From: Saksenaea vasiformis B4078
Lineage: Eukaryota; Mucoromycota; Mucoromycetes; Mucorales; Saksenaeaceae
NCBI GenBank assembly: GCA_000697055.1
Contig: JNDT01002264.1
Location: 1 to 64,000 of the forward strand
Reading direction: 5' to 3'
DNA length: 64,000 nt
The number at the start of each line of letters is the position of its first letter. Within the stretch, counting starts at the first letter, position 1. The translations under genes and the position numbers were made by a program. Of the stretch, positions 37,056 to 48,044 are shown piece by piece. Under the pieces are notes generated by a model. The model made no database searches, was not told the DNA's origin, and saw only the letters and a list, made by a program, of their open reading frames with translations.

Positions 37056-38170
37056 AACTTAGATTTTCTTTGGCTTGTACGAGAAATGATCATATACATC
37101 TTTGATTTTTTTTTGTTTTGAGCAATAAACATCCAGCATTTATGAATAGAAACCAATAACCAGTTCCCACTTTACAAGATAATTGGTGTTGGCTTATCAG
37201 TTAGAAAAGTTCTGGTCTTCTCTCTATAGCACAATCTACGTCAGCCTATGGATCGCCCGTCTTATCTCGAAGGCGGAGTTCCGCCCATCGTCATAATGCA
37301 CAGGTCGTCAGCAGACTTTTCATTGGGCAATACGAAAATCTCGGGAGGCTTCAACCCTTGACGTCGTCTTTCCAGCGATCCGCAACTTGTCTTGTTGATT
37401 CCAACGTTCAGCTTTTTTTTAGGCCCTCTGCCTCGTTAGCAAGCGACACTGACATCGTTTCGCTCAAGACTAAGAATAGTACATGTGTTAGCAGGAAAGC
37501 AAAATAAACCGCAGATATCACGTGCAACTAGTTATATTTCATGCTTTTGAAAAAAAAATGTAGATGTATTACAAGCTGATATCAGTTGCCTATTCGCAGG
37601 CTGTGTTGGGTTACCGAGAATGACCTGTTCCAGGCAGTGGAGTTGAACAGACGTCTGATATCCTGTACCTTGGTATGTTTTCATTTAGCTTTTTTGTTTC
37701 AGGGGGAAGGCACCTGCGTTTCAGATTTTTTTTTTTGGACACGCGACATAACCACTACAAGAGGATCGAGTATGCTTTATCTTCTCAGAGTAATATGAAA
37801 GTTGTCTTGAATATATAAGCAGAAGATGTGCTGTATATGGAGCGTCCTTGCTCTTTTTATTTGTACGTTTAGGTTCTTCCACTGGGTGTCGTTCTTTGTA
37901 GAAGTTAAAGTGGTTCGTTTTTTTCCTTTACTTTTTTTGTGGCATGGTTTTAACTGGTTTGACAGCCATCAATCTTTCGAAAAGGAAGCGATCTGTTTTT
38001 CCTTTGTGAGTGTTGCACAACCCTGACGGAAACTCTATCAAAGTATTACACTGAAAGGCGCTAATGAAAAATGATGCGCCAAGCCCACATATGGGGTAGC
38101 AGAAAAATTTAGGGACGTGCACCAGCTAACCTAAAAACCACCATTCCTCTGTCTTTGTCATTCACTTCTC
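37056..38170. other. Intergenic region between mucin-like and NIPA-like genes
   Basis: Contains the 3' end of the mucin-like gene (AATAAACATCC near 37123) and the upstream flank of the NIPA-like gene. Frames at 37586-37798 and 37826-38026 are T-rich and unsupported. Confidence 0.45.
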
Positions 38171-39929
38171 ATGAGCACACCCAATTCTACAGCCAACCCA
38201 TTTCTTGGAAATGCAAATGACACACAAGGATCCCTATATAAGGCTATTGGTGTCTCTTTGGCTGTAGCAAGTGGTCAGACTAGCAAGAGGAGAAGTGAAA
38301 ATTTCTCTCCGTTATTAACCTTTGCCTTGTAGGTATCTTTATCGGGAGCAGTTTTGTGTTCAAGAAAAAAGGGCTATTGCAGTCAGGTAATACTGCTGAA
38401 CAAACGCATCACTGGGTCTAAAGGACCTATTCAGGGGGCATTGCGGGAGAAGGATACAGTTATCTCAAGTCAGCTATGTGGTGGACTGGCATGATTTTAA
38501 GTAAGCCACGGATGAAGTACACACGCACGCACAAAGCCAGAGGCACTTAATTTTATTCTTATGAAGTGGTTGTGGGGGAGTTTTGCAACTTTGTTGCCTA
38601 CGCCTTTACACAAGCTATTCTGGTCACCCCACTCGGTGCTCTCAGCGTGGTTATTAGGTAAGAGAACATGGTGAATGGCACCTTTTGATATGCTATTACT
38701 GTTCAGCGCGATTTTATCATCAATTTTCTTGAAGGAACGACTGACGTTCCAAGGAAAGATTGGATGTTTACAATGCATACTAGGTGCCGTGGTCATTGTT
38801 CTGCATGCACCTGAAGAAAACGCGTCGGATACCTCCGTAGAGACATTCAAACGTTATGTCTTATCCGTTGGTATGGACCTTGATAATATGACGAAACAGA
38901 CGTTTAAACAAGGACAATCTAGGATTTCTCATTTATGCAGGTCTCTGCGTTCTGTTATCTCTTATCTTGATATTTTACGCTGGACCGCGATGGGGAAAGC
39001 ATAACATGCTGGTCTACATCGGTGTTTGCTCGCTGATCGGATCGATAAGCGTAGTCTTCACCCAAGGCCTTGGCTCTGCCATCGTACACTCCATCACAAT
39101 CCAGAACCAGTTCACTCACTGGTTTATCTACTTGGTTTTAGCCATCGTTGTTGTGACGCTTGTTGTGGAAATCGTGTACCTGAACAAAGCTCTCAACTTG
39201 TTCAATACTGCCATGGTGACACCGACATACTATGTCGTCTTCACTACACTGACCATTGTCAGTGCCACAGTTCTGTACCGTGGATTTGAGGCATCTGGTA
39301 CTGATATTGCAACCTGTGTCATTGGGTTTCTGTGCATTTGCTCTGGCGTAGCACTTTTACATCATTCACAAAGTGAACAAGCCCCGGGCAGCCTGATGCA
39401 TATGCTAAGCACCCGAAAAGATGACCGCGAGAGAAAATCGAGTACAGGCGAGGTTTCCTCAGCACCAGGTGTAGGTGTATACAGATACGCTAGCACAACC
39501 AATCGCCACAGGCGTGGTACACGCTCCGGATCACAGCAGGCCGAATCGCCCCTTTTACTAACTACCACGCAATCACTTGGCGTTGGTGATACCGAAAAGG
39601 GTGAAAATGGCCACGAAACGGATATACAATGGAAGGGCCAAGTGGTAGCTGACAAGAAAGCACCTCCCCAAAACATCGGTAAGTATTGTTCTCATACAAG
39701 TATGCGTTCCTAATTAAACATAAATGCAGATCAAAAAGAGTCCAATCCGCATGACCATTTAGTTACTAAAGATGTCTCTGTCACGACATCCACTACAGCG
39801 TTTCAACCATCAAGCCCTGTAACCGGACACCGTGCACAAGATGGTATGGATCCATTTAGTGCTCACCGGTTAGGATTAAATCGCGAAGACGATGCATCCG
39901 ATCAAATAGTACTTGTTGAGAAAAACTGA
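38171..39929 (+). CDS. NIPA-type magnesium transporter family protein, 471 aa
   Basis: Seven exons: 38171-38273, 38333-38386, 38435-38500, 38567-38657, 38707-38870, 38941-39678, 39730-39929. Family motifs are [16 protein letters not shown] in the first helices, GEGYSYLK before [22 protein letters not shown], and [25 protein letters not shown]. These are the NIPA (DUF803) hallmarks. Several further hydrophobic segments follow, up to [18 protein letters not shown]. The C-terminal 150 residues are a hydrophilic cytosolic tail rich in Ser/Thr. Characterised animal members carry magnesium at plasma or endosomal membranes; the substrate here is inferred. Intron 1 uses the weak donor GTCAGA, the only one that joins SVASG to IFIG in frame. 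Confidence 0.9.
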
Positions 39930-40912
39930 GTAAAACAGTCATCCTTGTTCATATCACCTATCTTATTGTGTGTATTACTGCTATCTCTTTATGCATTGCG
40001 CATTTGAAGAGCGAGATCGAACGCTTTCCGTGATTGATAGAAAGACCTGGGATTGTAAAACAGCATCTGCTTTGAAGCTGAGACCCAGAATGGGGTTTAT
40101 CCAATTTAATATAGCCCAGTTGGGCGGGGTCAATCTGCTAGGCGGCCCGCTAAGACCCGCACGTTGAAAGCCTTGGTTCTTCATAAGGTTCAAAGATATG
40201 AAAAAGGAAATATAAGTAACAGTCTGTACAGATAGCTAATATCCTGTTTGTACTTTACTACTACATCAAAACGACAAATTATTCTGACAGAAGGTCAGAG
40301 CGTTGAAAGGGATGGAGCGCGCTAGTGTATGCTCTTTGTGGAGGGATCAATAGTGGGCTTGATAATACTTGCTTAAACGATGAATAGGACTTACGCACTC
40401 ACAGCCAAAGCAGATTGCGATGAAAAGCATGCAAACTAGATGGCATCGAAAGATCATGCTATGTATTGAACAGAAATACATACGAAGATGCAAATAGGAC
40501 ATTTCTCCGTTGATATGATCATCACTCTTATTTTACGATATATCACCACGTGTTTCAAGCGCTCTGGTTGCATCAATAAGCACAGTGAGAGGACTCATCT
40601 CATCCCCCCACATGTTACACGATATGACTACCTTTCTATTAAGCAATATGACATTGCGGTACTTTTCTCATCTACTAAGAGTACCTAAACAGGTTGAATA
40701 AATTTTACGTCTACCGAGGCATCAAATCCATGTAAGTAAATAATTAAGCTTCTATTGATGTAGTAATTATGCAGACCAAATGACACTCCAGTGCCGATCT
40801 GGCTCTCCATGAACACACATACCTTACCTTCTTGTTAGAGTAGTGTAAATGACGGCACATGACCGCAATCCCACCAATAGTGACTATTTATTCCAGAGGA
40901 TATGCTGCTTAT

Positions 40913-41095
40913 TGAATGCATCTTTACGCTGCTCTATGTAAATTTTGCGTCCATCAAGAGCCATTTTTGCGCTAAATAAGGGATGAAATACGCGGTTATC
41001 AGTACATAAATTGGCGATAAAATAATATTCCACTTACATCAAGTTGGTCCCCAGATGGACGCAAAATTTATTCGAGCAGCATAAAAATTCATTCA
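40913..41095. mobile_element. MITE-like element with about 43 bp terminal inverted repeats
   Basis: The left arm (40913-40955) and the reverse complement of the right arm (41054-41095) align over about 43 positions with few differences. The shared inner block is AAATTTTGCGTCCATC and the shared outer block GCTGCTC. The 98 bp centre has no coding capacity. Size and structure fit a non-autonomous DNA transposon. A target-site duplication is not certain, and no related transposase is visible in the window. Confidence 0.65.
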
Positions 41096-41212
41096 CAGTA
41101 AGTAAATGGAAGATACTTTGATGCCACTTCACTTACCTCCGAGGGGCATAGCCACCCAATGGCGGCATCCTTCCCCGCATCTGACCGATGGGGGTTTGGC
41201 AGGAGAGATTAT

Positions 41213-41230
41213 ACTGGTATAAATACCAGT
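41213..41230. repeat. Short perfect palindrome
   Basis: ACTGGTAT and ATACCAGT are exact inverted arms around AA. It could be a protein-binding site or a random AT-rich palindrome. Confidence 0.4.
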
Positions 41231-41547
41231 TTGGGTTTTGACGCCGTGCAGAGGACTTGAAACGATGCAACGTCTGGCGAGGTTCTGTCGTGGAAGTTGG
41301 AGCGAGGCTGCGTGTGACAACATTTACTTACATGGTGGTGAACAATGGGCTACACCACAGCCGAGACGGTTCGGGACAGAGGACATGCAGGTTAAAGAAT
41401 AGACATAAAAACATGAATATCCTGTATGTATATAAATCGACATCCTTACCGGGGATGCCTTTTTGAAAAACAGAGCCGAAGAATTTAAAATGGTTCATGC
41501 GAGCCTTTAAATACGGATCATTTTAGATGAAACCTATTCTTATCTCG

Positions 41548-41719
41548 AGACATTTTTACCGCTTTCTGACAGAATATTGGGAAGTCGATCACTGAAGCAC
41601 TCAACGCAAAAATAATGTTCTTGCTTCAACGGAACGTTTGCCTTAGCTTCAGACATTTTTACTGCTTCTGGAAGAATATCGAAAACCATCGCTGAAGCAC
41701 TTTAATGCAAAACTGAGGT
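41548..41719. repeat. Diverged direct repeat, two copies about 103 bp apart
   Basis: Copies at 41548-41614 and 41651-41719 share AGACATTTTTAC, AGAATAT, CGCTGAAGCAC/CACTGAAGCAC and GCAAAA in the same order. No coding function is seen. It may be an old tandem duplication. Confidence 0.55.
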
Positions 41720-42134
41720 TACCCAGGCGCGAACTATTTCTTGGATTAATGCAAATGAACCACTTCTTCACGCCAAGACGCATCACTCTCCAGCGCTAAA
41801 ATTATTTGGTTTGAACGTCTCATAATATTCATCTGACGCAAACGCGGATTCCAAATCCAGTATTTTGTTATACCCAGATGGTCCTTTTATCCTTGACTAT
41901 TACCTGTTGAGTATAACGTTGAGCAGTAAGGCCTTTAACAGAGTTAGCAAACTAGTTAACAGCTACGCGGGCTTCTTTCACCACTTTGGTCTGCACTATC
42001 TAGTTTTTCGAGAAGAAAGGTGCTTTAAATGCCTGGGAGAACTACCATTCCTAGCATTCCATGACTTTTCCCGTCTTTAAACATGATATCAGTATTTATA
42101 GGGAAGGTAAAAGAAAGACAGCAACTGAACAAAT

Positions 42135-44286
42135 TTAGTGATTTGCATGTCGATACCCTGCAGTAGCGATCTCTTTGGCTTTCTTTTCCGGGTCAGCATA
42201 CGCATACCAGACAATGGAGGCAATGCCTAACAGAGCGGCAATAATGCACGCTGCCATTGCGCCTTTGCCTTTGGCCGTAAAGCCATCATAGATTCTTGTC
42301 ACACCGCCTGGTGCTCCGCGCAAATCGTCGCCTTGTCTTCCAGCAGCATTTCCCTCGGGTGGTATCCCACTGGCGATACAAAGATCATACATAGACTGGT
42401 GTAACATCATACGCTCTTGGGCGACCCTGGGTGCTTCGATAAATGTTGCTGCTAGACCCGATTCTAAATGCCACTCGATATGACAATGGAAAAACCACAC
42501 TCCAGGGTTATCGGCTCTAAAGCGGATAATGACAAAGTCCCCAGCATCTACTAGGACAGTGTCACGCCTAAGTGGATTATTTAGGAACCATGTGGCTGTG
42601 CTTTCTGCGCCATTGTACACACCACTACCTTGGGCTACCACTTGGAACGAATGCCCATGCAGATGGACTTTATATATATCTACGTGAGTGACAGATAGAA
42701 GAGAATAACTCCCACTTACATGGGTGGCCACCAGCGTCGAGGTTGTTAATGACAACTTCTACCATAGCCAAGTGGTCAAGGATGTAGGCAGCAGTTTGTG
42801 GGCCATATACAATGGGGGACAACGCATAATCGCCCTGCGTGAGCAGTGTGTTCAATGATGGCACCTTTGGAGGCAGGTAGGGCACGTCATTGAAGAAGCC
42901 ATGGTTGAGACCGTCGCTCATCACGCTGAAGTCAACAGTCAGATTCAAATACTGGTCAGGTGGCACTACGTCTTCGTGTACTAGTGGATGGAGATCAGTA
43001 TCGCTAAAGATGGTCTCCTCCCCTATGTTTTGATTTGGCGCAAATTGATCACTGCTTCGATTATAATAGATAGGTACAGTGATATCTATTGGCGTGAAAG
43101 AAATGAATAATAGCGACAAGAAGCAAATAGCATACTGGTTTTCAAGTCGGGAGGAACCGTATCAAACATTCCAGTATCCATGTCAGCATGCAGGTAGTAG
43201 TTGAGCGACGTGGTGTTCTTGGCTGTGACAAGTACAGATATACGCTGCGCTGCGGCGAGGTACAGGCTTCGGACAGTAGTACGCTGTATATCTACCTTCC
43301 AACTTGTCTTAGACCCTATTTTCCGTGTAAAGTTCATTTTACCCCATCGGTTTCAATCACATCCATATCGTGTCCGTCGATGCTAAGGTAAAACAAGGTA
43401 AAAGCGGAGACATTGATCAGTCGCAGTCTGTATGTCTTTCCTGGCACAAAAGTTAAGCTCGCATTCGCACTATCCATGATCAACCCAGACTCTGTAAAGG
43501 TGAGAGAAAATTCAGGACATGAAAAAAAAATCATGATCATCGTCTTACGTGGAACAGGTTCTGCCCCCGTAGGATTGTTTACACTAAGAAAGTTTTCCAA
43601 GTTCTCCGAGCTTTGTGCATGGTACCAATCTAAATAACTAAATTAAGCTCACTTCATCACAAATACGAAATTTAGATCACCAGAGATTGTCACCGCGAGA
43701 TCCTCGTCGTACTGGTAAGGTTCATCAATGTGATGTAGAATCAAAGGTGCCCGAAGTCCATCAACGTATTGGCTCTATTATCGGTTCTAGCACGCAAGCC
43801 TAATACGGAAGCTTTACCTTGTAATGACTATGAATCCAGTAGGTGCCGGTCTGGGTGATGTTGAATTCGTAGGTAAAATCGTATCCAGGAGGGATTGGGC
43901 TATGAATGACCAGGTTCAACATTACTTCTTTTTTCATTACGACTTCCTTCTACCATTGTGTAACCATGGAAGGACCATCCATGTAACCGGTATTGTTTTG
44001 GTACATCCCATGGCAATGAAGCGTTGTTGGTTCATCCAACGCATTGTGAACATTTATCACGAGTGTATCGTTGATTGTTACATCCAGCTGTGGGGGTCTG
44101 AAAGGCTGATTTTAGTATGCACGGATAAAACAGGAACACATACGGCCAATTTCCATTGACGCCTACAACACGACGTTCAAAGAGCCCGTCGGGGTTAGCA
44201 TTGATGTAGGTAATATTCCAGTCATAGGTCACTCTGGCAGCATGAACAAGAGAGACGCATATGCTCGCAACGATATATAAGTACAT
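42135..44286 (-). CDS. FET3: Fet3-type multicopper ferroxidase, 587 aa
   Basis: Nine exons: complement(42135-42679, 42720-43085, 43136-43295, 43343-43491, 43549-43629, 43681-43774, 43818-43899, 43954-44097, 44144-44286). The chosen start gives a clean signal peptide ([16 protein letters not shown]). Copper-binding motifs are [26 protein letters not shown] and [15 protein letters not shown]-terminal transmembrane helix ([20 protein letters not shown]) and basic tail anchor it with the oxidase outside, as in Fet3 rather than secreted laccase. It oxidises Fe(II) to Fe(III) for uptake by Ftr1. The FTR1 gene starts 628 bp away in the opposite direction. A laccase is the alternative, but the membrane anchor and neighbour argue against it. 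Confidence 0.93.
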
Positions 44287-44914
44287 GAAGGAAAGATTAA
44301 CAGAGAGAAAGAAGAAGAGGAAAATAAAAACTTCTCGTGATGGATCCCTTTTGTCGGTCGCCTGCCGATAGAAGCCGAGAATGATCAGACGTTTACCAAG
44401 CATCTTTACATATATCAAGGAAAATATAAACCTTTTGGTGCCACAAGATGGTGATAAACTATTGGTATGATCCAGTAGACAGCTTTATAGCGCAGCGTAA
44501 AACCTGACAGCGTACAATTTGACAATCCATAGAGAAAAACATGCTATGAAGCGCAAATAAAGTAGACAGGAGCTATCCTCACAACTCTCGGCCATTGCTA
44601 TTGGTTCAGATATATCAACCTGCCTCGAGTGAGAATTTTATTTCAGAAGTAATTGTCAATTATACGTTTCTTGAATAAAGTAGACTCTCACTATATTCGC
44701 TTTATTCATCTATACCTTTTCCCAACACATTGCAAAAAAAAAAAAAAAAGATGCGTACAATGTGTTTGTGAAAGGGAAATGCGTATATGTTACCGAGGTG
44801 GATGCGACGAACCGCCTATTTCATATTTAGTCAGCCATAGAACAAGTGGGAATTTTTTACTATATCTATTTTTTATCTTCTTTCTTCTTTTTGTTCTCGC
44901 CTTGCTATAGCGAA
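44287..44914. promoter_or_regulatory. Shared divergent promoter of FET3 and FTR1
   Basis: This 628 bp separates the two start codons, so both genes must be driven from it. A TGATAA GATA-type site occurs at 44452-44457; fungal iron regulators of the GATA class bind such cores, but one core site proves nothing. A-rich and T-rich tracts lie near the FTR1 side (44735-44750). Confidence 0.7.
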
Positions 44915-46136
44915 ATGGCGCAAGATCTTTTCAATGTACCTATTTTCTTTATTGTCTTTCGAGAGACAACAGAAGCTGCTATTATTGTATCCGTTTTGCT
45001 TTCATTTCTACGGAAAATGTTTGAGACTGGTTCAACGCCCTACAGACGTCTGCGAAAACAGGTGTGGATAGGAGCAGTCATTGGTTTTGTAATCTGTCTC
45101 TGCATTGGCGCGGCCTTTATTGCACTTTGGTACACCATCGTGGACAAGAATGCGTGGGGTAATACCGAATACATCTGGGAGGGTGTATTTGCTTTGGTTG
45201 CGACTATCTTGATCACCGCCATGGGAATTGCTATGCTCAAAACAGAGCGTATGCAAGAAAAATGGAAATTAAAACTAGCCACAGCGATGGAAAAGAACAG
45301 TGCGGAGCGATCATCCTTGAAAGTGATGTTTCAACGCTACTCATTCTTTCTATTACCATTTATTACCGTTCTTAGAGAAGGTCTCGAAGCAGTTGTTTTT
45401 GTCGGAGGGGTAAGTATCACCTTCTTACCTACGCGGTTTTAATTTTTTCTTTCTCCCAAGGTTACATTGAATGTTCAAGCCAAGTCAATTCCTATCGCTG
45501 TTGTGATGGGGATTGTTTGTGGCTTTCTTATCGGTGTCATTATCTGGCGTGGCGGTTCGCTTCTGAAACTGCGCTGGTTCTTCATTATTTCTACCGTGAT
45601 TCTCTACCTTGTTGCAGCTGGACTCATGTCCAAGGCGGTGGGTTACTTTGAAACAAACGCATGGAATAATGTCATTGGTGGTGAAACTGCCGAAGAAAGC
45701 GGCACAGTTATCCCTTACAAAGTCACAACCGCTGTCTGGCACGTGTCCTGGGGGAATCCTGAGCTGATTACGAACGGTTCGGGTGGATGGTAAGTGACGC
45801 GCCGCCCTTTTCTGCAAGGTTATAGAAAATCATATATTTTCGACAAGGCAAATATTCAACGCGATCCTTGGTTGGAATAATACAGCGACAATCGGTACGA
45901 TTACAAGTTATTGTCTCTACTGGATCCTTGTTATTGTGCTGCTGGCTTTGTCACACTGGAACGAGAGATGTAAAGCCATCAAGAAAGCTGAACGTGGAGA
46001 TTGGAAAGAAGGAGACGATGAACTAGAAAACGCAAAGCAGTATGTTAGTCAATATGGCGAGATTCGTCTTAAAAATGAGGAAGAAGGCAGTGCAGATGAA
46101 GTTAATCAGGCCGAAATTGGACGAGTGAAACCTTAA
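44915..46136 (+). CDS. FTR1: High-affinity iron permease Ftr1, 370 aa
   Basis: Three exons: 44915-45409, 45461-45789, 45848-46136. The start MAQDLFNVPIFFIVFRETTEAA is chosen over an upstream in-frame ATG at 44846 whose leader is T-run derived. The two REXXE iron-binding motifs are RETTE in helix 1 and REGLE in helix 4 (VLREGLEAVVFVGG). Seven or so hydrophobic segments follow the Ftr1 pattern, ending with an acidic cytosolic tail. It imports Fe(III) produced by Fet3 at the plasma membrane as an obligate complex. Length and motifs match mucoralean and yeast Ftr1. It converges with an MFS gene whose stop codon lies 125 bp away. Confidence 0.95.
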
Positions 46137-46260
46137 GTGTAGTTTCTCTATGGCATTATGTTTTTTGCTCATGTAAAATGGGGATAACGTTAAGTCTTGT
46201 TTTTTTCAATCAACTTATCCAGAGTTGTTAACTAAACGGCTACCTAATACTTTTCTTCAT

Positions 46261-48044
46261 CTAAGCGTCTGCAGCTGACATTTGACGACGTTGCGCCTCA
46301 CGACGTGTAAAAAACCAAATGACAGACGTAATGACAGCTCCCAAGGCTGCAAAGCTCATGTTTGCGCCCTTGCCGATATCTACAACAGCAAAAAAAAATT
46401 AGTACATAGTATAGGCTGGAACTACTTACAATAGACAGGCGCATTCGTGGAAGGAAATAGAAAAGAGGCGATAATGCCACCCGTGTTCCCTACGCTTGTA
46501 ATGACAGCCAATGCAATAGCTCTCTCAGTAGGATTTTCAAATGACAGAGCTCCCCAACTAACAAGAGGAGGAACTGGGTTGCAGAGAACATTAGCTTCGT
46601 GGATGCTTCCGACGTTGTACATTACCTGCCAATGCGATACCGCCAGTGGTCATTACAAGCGTTACGTACAATGCTAAAGCTTTTGTTAAAGCGTGAAGTC
46701 TCAACTAAGCTTACCCCAAGGCTGACGTAAAAGGAAGAGCAGCGCGTAGCCAACCGATGTGATGCAAAACCCAATCACAATTAAGAATGGGGTGCAATTG
46801 TATCGGTAGTCCAGGATCCCAGACAAGAAAAGCATGAATCCACCAACCACACTTGGTGGAGCAGAGAGTAGCTGCGATGTCAGCGTTGGAAATCCGAAAC
46901 CTAACCGACAATGGTTGATAAATATCGTAGAAACTTCTCTTACCATCGATGAGGGTTGGTGTAAAGATTGCAACACTTGCAAGTATCGCTGATTCGGTAA
47001 GGAAGACGGTGGAGAAGGCATAAGTTTTCCAATTTAGAAATGCAGCACGAATATCGGCCACTCGGATCGACCGCGAACTGGCATTTCTCGGTTCATGGCT
47101 AGACATCACCATCTTTTTCTGCCATCTTTTCTGATCTTCTGTCAACCAACGAACGTTGTCGATATTGTCGAATAAACAGATATAGGAGACTAGCGCCAAA
47201 ATAACTGTCGGGATGCCCTGGATAATGAACAAATATTGCCATGAATGCAGTCCACCTCGTCCATCCAGGAAGGATGAAGCGTACGCTAAGGGACCACCGA
47301 TGACGCCAGAAAGTGTAGTTATGATCAATATATACGATATTCGTAGACTTAGTGTCTCGGGCGGATAGACGCGCGTCAAATAAAACAACGTTCCTGGCAG
47401 ATATCCACTTTCTGCCACACTGGATTGAATAGCATCACGTTACCTATTATTTATATGTCTGAATGCTTACCCTAACAGTAACCGTGCCGCCAGCAGTGTC
47501 TCAAAATTGGATACGAAGGCTGTGAGGATCGTAATGATTCCCCAGACAAGCATCATGCTCGATAGGCCCATGGCAACATTACTCCTTTTCAAAAGGATAT
47601 TGGATGGTACTTCAAATAGAATCTAAAGTCTCCCAGTTACTTACAACCCTAGTGCTTGCATCTGAAACTTACATAGGTTATATAGAACCCCGATATAACG
47701 AGACTCATCTGGTCGGCAGTGAGCTATGAACAGATTGGCTATCAGTACCTGATGCATTCAGAACAATCGGTTTCTTCTACCGAGAGATTCTCTGGCATCC
47801 CTTGCAACCTGTTTGCAAGTGTTTTGTCAGTATTTACACCACAGATGCACATTATTTACTTTGCATTGCCTATATTGCTCCGGTCAAGGAAATCGGCGAA
47901 GTAGAATAGACCTAGTAGTGGCAGCAAATGCCAGTCAAGAATTCGGATCAGCTTTGCTCGCTCGTGATCTGGAACATTGTCATCGTCGTCCTTGGATATG
48001 TCCGAAAACCTGATCACCGAGCTACTACTGCTATTACGCTTCAT
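46261..48044 (-). CDS. MFS anion:cation symporter (Dal5/Tna1-like), 462 aa
   Basis: Nine exons: complement(46261-46379, 46430-46573, 46626-46673, 46715-46900, 46944-47419, 47471-47622, 47673-47723, 47781-47808, 47860-48044). Motifs typical of the fungal allantoate/nicotinate permease family are LDWHLLPLLGLFYFADFLDRSNIGNAK, ITYILFEVPSNILLKR and GVAESGYLPGTLFYLTRVYPP. Twelve membrane helices are expected. Substrates of this family are small organic anions such as allantoate, nicotinate or biotin precursors; the substrate here is unknown. Its internal exon lengths match those of the transporter at 60-62 kb almost exactly, so the two are paralogs. Confidence 0.92.

Larger units (their letters stand above)
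39930..42134. other. Repeat-bearing intergenic region
   Basis: About 2.2 kb without a supported gene. It contains a MITE-like element (40913-41095), a short palindrome (41213-41230) and a diverged direct repeat (41548-41719), listed separately. A GC-rich patch near 40090-40165 stands out from the AT-rich surroundings. Confidence 0.55.
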
